This document shows positions 7,151 to 8,231 of a stretch of 8,231 nt of DNA, in pieces. The notes under the pieces are model-generated. The model saw only the letters and a list, made by a program, of their open reading frames with translations, made no database searches and was not told the DNA's origin. Every line of letters begins with the position of its first letter. Position 1 is the stretch's first letter. A program made the position numbers and the translations under genes. Source of the DNA: an uncultured Clostridia bacterium (GTDB lineage Bacteria > Bacillota > Clostridia > Christensenellales > UBA1242); NCBI GenBank assembly GCA_947623795.1, contig CANQHS010000037.1, positions 1 to 8,231 of the forward strand, read 5' to 3'.

Positions 7151-7172
7151 AATTGGCAAAATGTGTTATAAT
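7144..7172 (+). promoter_or_regulatory. mrnC promoter (sigma-70/SigA type)
   Basis: The -35 box is TTTACA (7144-7149), followed by a 17-base spacer and a consensus -10 box TATAAT (7167-7172). Six bases separate the -10 box from the ATG at 7179, so transcription should begin at or next to the start codon, as for addB. Confidence 0.78.
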
Positions 7173-7178
7173 ATCAAC

Positions 7179-7562
7179 ATGGAAAACAAAAACGAAGTTT
7201 ACCTTAAAAATGCGCTTGTGCTAGCCTATCTTGGCGATAGCGTATTTTCCACAATGGTTCGCGCTCATTTAGTTACAAAATATGGCTATAAACCTAGCGG
7301 GCTAAACAAAATTGCAAATTCAGTTGTTTGTGCAAAAACACAAGCGGTTTTGTTGGACGAAATTTTGCCAAAACTTAATGAAACCGAACAAGAAATTGTT
7401 ATGCGTGCAAGAAATAGCCATATAAATAGCAAGGCAAAGCACAGCACACTCACAGAATATAGCAAAGCGACACAGTTTGAAGCCCTTATTGGCTATTGGT
7501 TTTTGACAAGAAATGAAAAATTGAACGAAATTTTTAATGAATTTGTGGTGGATAAATTATGA
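7179..7562 (+). CDS. mrnC: Mini-ribonuclease III, 23S rRNA maturation
   Basis: MrnC is a dimeric RNase III-like enzyme made only of the catalytic domain; it trims the 5' and 3' ends of 23S rRNA precursors. The 127-residue product has LAYLGDSVF with catalytic D20, the CAKTQA segment (51-56), RARNSHINSKAK (76-87), and FEALIGYWFL with catalytic E101. There is no double-stranded RNA-binding domain, as expected. The position usually occupied by E in YIGDAxxE is S24 here. The frame is open further upstream, and an in-frame ATG at 7161 would add MCYNIN, but that ATG lies inside the promoter spacer and has no ribosome binding site. ATG 7179 fits a leaderless transcript and the family's N-terminus. 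The stop TGA overlaps the next start in ATGA, suggesting translational coupling with rlmB. Confidence 0.94.
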   Translation: MENKNEVYLKNALVLAYLGDSVFSTMVRAHLVTKYGYKPSGLNKIANSVVCAKTQAVLLDEILPKLNETEQEIVMRARNSHINSKAKHSTLTEYSKATQFEALIGYWFLTRNEKLNEIFNEFVVDKL

Positions 7563-8231
7563 TTGTTGATGGGATTAATGTTATAAAGGAGTTGCTAAAT
7601 TCCAATAAAACTATTGAAAAAATCATTGTTGAAAATTCAAGCAATAAGGATCTGTTAAATATCATAGAACTTGCAAAATCGAAAAATGTTGCAGTTGAAA
7701 TTCTTGACAAGCAAAAATTTGAACGCATACGTCCTAAAACGCAGGGCGTTATTGCTTTTGTGCCAGCGTTTAAATATTGCGAACTTGCCGATATTATGCA
7801 CAACGCGGAAGAAAAGCAGAAAAAACCGTTCATCGTCATCCTTGACGGAATTGAGGATCCGCACAATTTGGGAGCGATAATTCGAACATGCGAGTGCGCG
7901 GGAGTGGACGGCGTTATTATCCCCGAAAACCGAGCGGGCGACATCACGGACACGGTGTATAAAACGAGCGCGGGCGCAGTTGCGCATATGCTCGTTTGCA
8001 AAGTAACAAATTTGGCGCGCACGGTTGAAGAATTGAAAAATTTGGGCGTTTGGGTGTATGCTCTTGAAGCGGGCGGAAAGCGCATTTATAAGGCGGATTT
8101 TACCTATCCAACCGCACTCATTGTCGGTAGCGAAGGCAAGGGAGTATCGCGGCTAGTTAAAGAGCGTGCCGATGAAGTGCTTTCGCTTGACCTATATGGA
8201 AAGGTTAATAGCCTTAACGCGTCCAATGCGG
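7559..8231 (+). CDS. rlmB: 23S rRNA (guanosine-2'-O-)-methyltransferase, RlmB/TrmH SPOUT family, partial
   Basis: The gene is cut by the right edge; 224 residues are visible. It transfers a methyl group from S-adenosylmethionine to a ribose 2'-OH in 23S rRNA, or in tRNA for close relatives. The N-terminal substrate-binding (L30e-like) domain, about residues 1-70, begins MIVDGINVIKELL and ends near TQGVIAFVP. The knotted SPOUT domain follows, with motif 1 LDGIEDPHNLGAIIRT (N103, R109), motif 2 LIVGSEGKGVSRL (E192) and motif 3 beginning SLNASNA (N220). It starts inside the mrnC stop (ATGA); GGTGG at 7547-7551 is a weak ribosome binding site. The pairing with mrnC supports RlmB over a tRNA enzyme, but the exact target nucleotide is not proven by sequence. 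G+C rises sharply within the gene. Confidence 0.93.
   Translation, partial: MIVDGINVIKELLNSNKTIEKIIVENSSNKDLLNIIELAKSKNVAVEILDKQKFERIRPKTQGVIAFVPAFKYCELADIMHNAEEKQKKPFIVILDGIEDPHNLGAIIRTCECAGVDGVIIPENRAGDITDTVYKTSAGAVAHMLVCKVTNLARTVEELKNLGVWVYALEAGGKRIYKADFTYPTALIVGSEGKGVSRLVKERADEVLSLDLYGKVNSLNASNA

Noticed and set aside
6972..7178. Upstream extension of mrnC by 69 residues
   Set aside because: It would run through the convergent small gene and the promoter, and the added sequence has no match to MrnC proteins.
7534..8085. 183-residue minus-strand reading frame opposite rlmB
   Set aside because: The opposite strand encodes all SPOUT motifs of an rRNA methyltransferase; this is its shadow in GC-richer DNA.

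Overview
The window is AT-rich, low-GC bacterial DNA with Firmicutes/Clostridia-like gene content: an AddAB (RexAB) recombination nuclease, and a Mini-ribonuclease III next to an RlmB/TrmH-type rRNA methyltransferase. TGA is used as a normal stop. I cannot name the genus. The contents are mostly core genome functions. I see no transposase, integrase, CRISPR array or obvious defence system.

Layout. Positions 1-98 hold nothing I can support. Positions 99-155 (minus strand) carry the 3' end of a serine-type tRNA (T arm, acceptor 3' strand, CCA) whose 5' half is missing. An AT-rich spacer with short dyad symmetries follows. A 52-residue gene on the minus strand (404-562) has a very strong ribosome binding site and a clear terminator (372-393); it resembles the YjzC family. 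Divergent from it, a near-consensus promoter (649-677) drives addB (684-3641) and, one base later, addA (3643-6867). A 77-residue gene of unknown function on the minus strand (6864-7097) converges on addA; the two stop codons overlap in the palindrome TTAA. This small gene and mrnC (7179-7562) diverge from a compact intergenic region in which two promoters share their -35 box. mrnC runs into a 23S rRNA methyltransferase gene (7559 onward, cut by the window edge) through an ATGA overlap.

How the genes work together. AddA (helicase plus nuclease) and AddB (iron-sulfur nuclease subunit, here without a Walker A motif) would form the heterodimer that processes double-strand DNA ends for recombination. 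MrnC matures 23S rRNA ends and RlmB methylates 23S rRNA, so that pair is a ribosome-assembly unit, as in the cysS-mrnC-rlmB neighbourhood of other Firmicutes; cysS is not directly upstream here.

The most interesting signals are regulatory. addB and mrnC share the geometry TATAAT, six bases, ATG, with 17-base promoter spacers and no Shine-Dalgarno sequence, which predicts leaderless mRNAs. The start region of the 77-residue gene lies in a 7-bp inverted repeat with an overlapping 9-codon ORF. The ribosome binding site of the 52-residue gene lies inside a small hairpin. I found no convincing undescribed multi-gene system.
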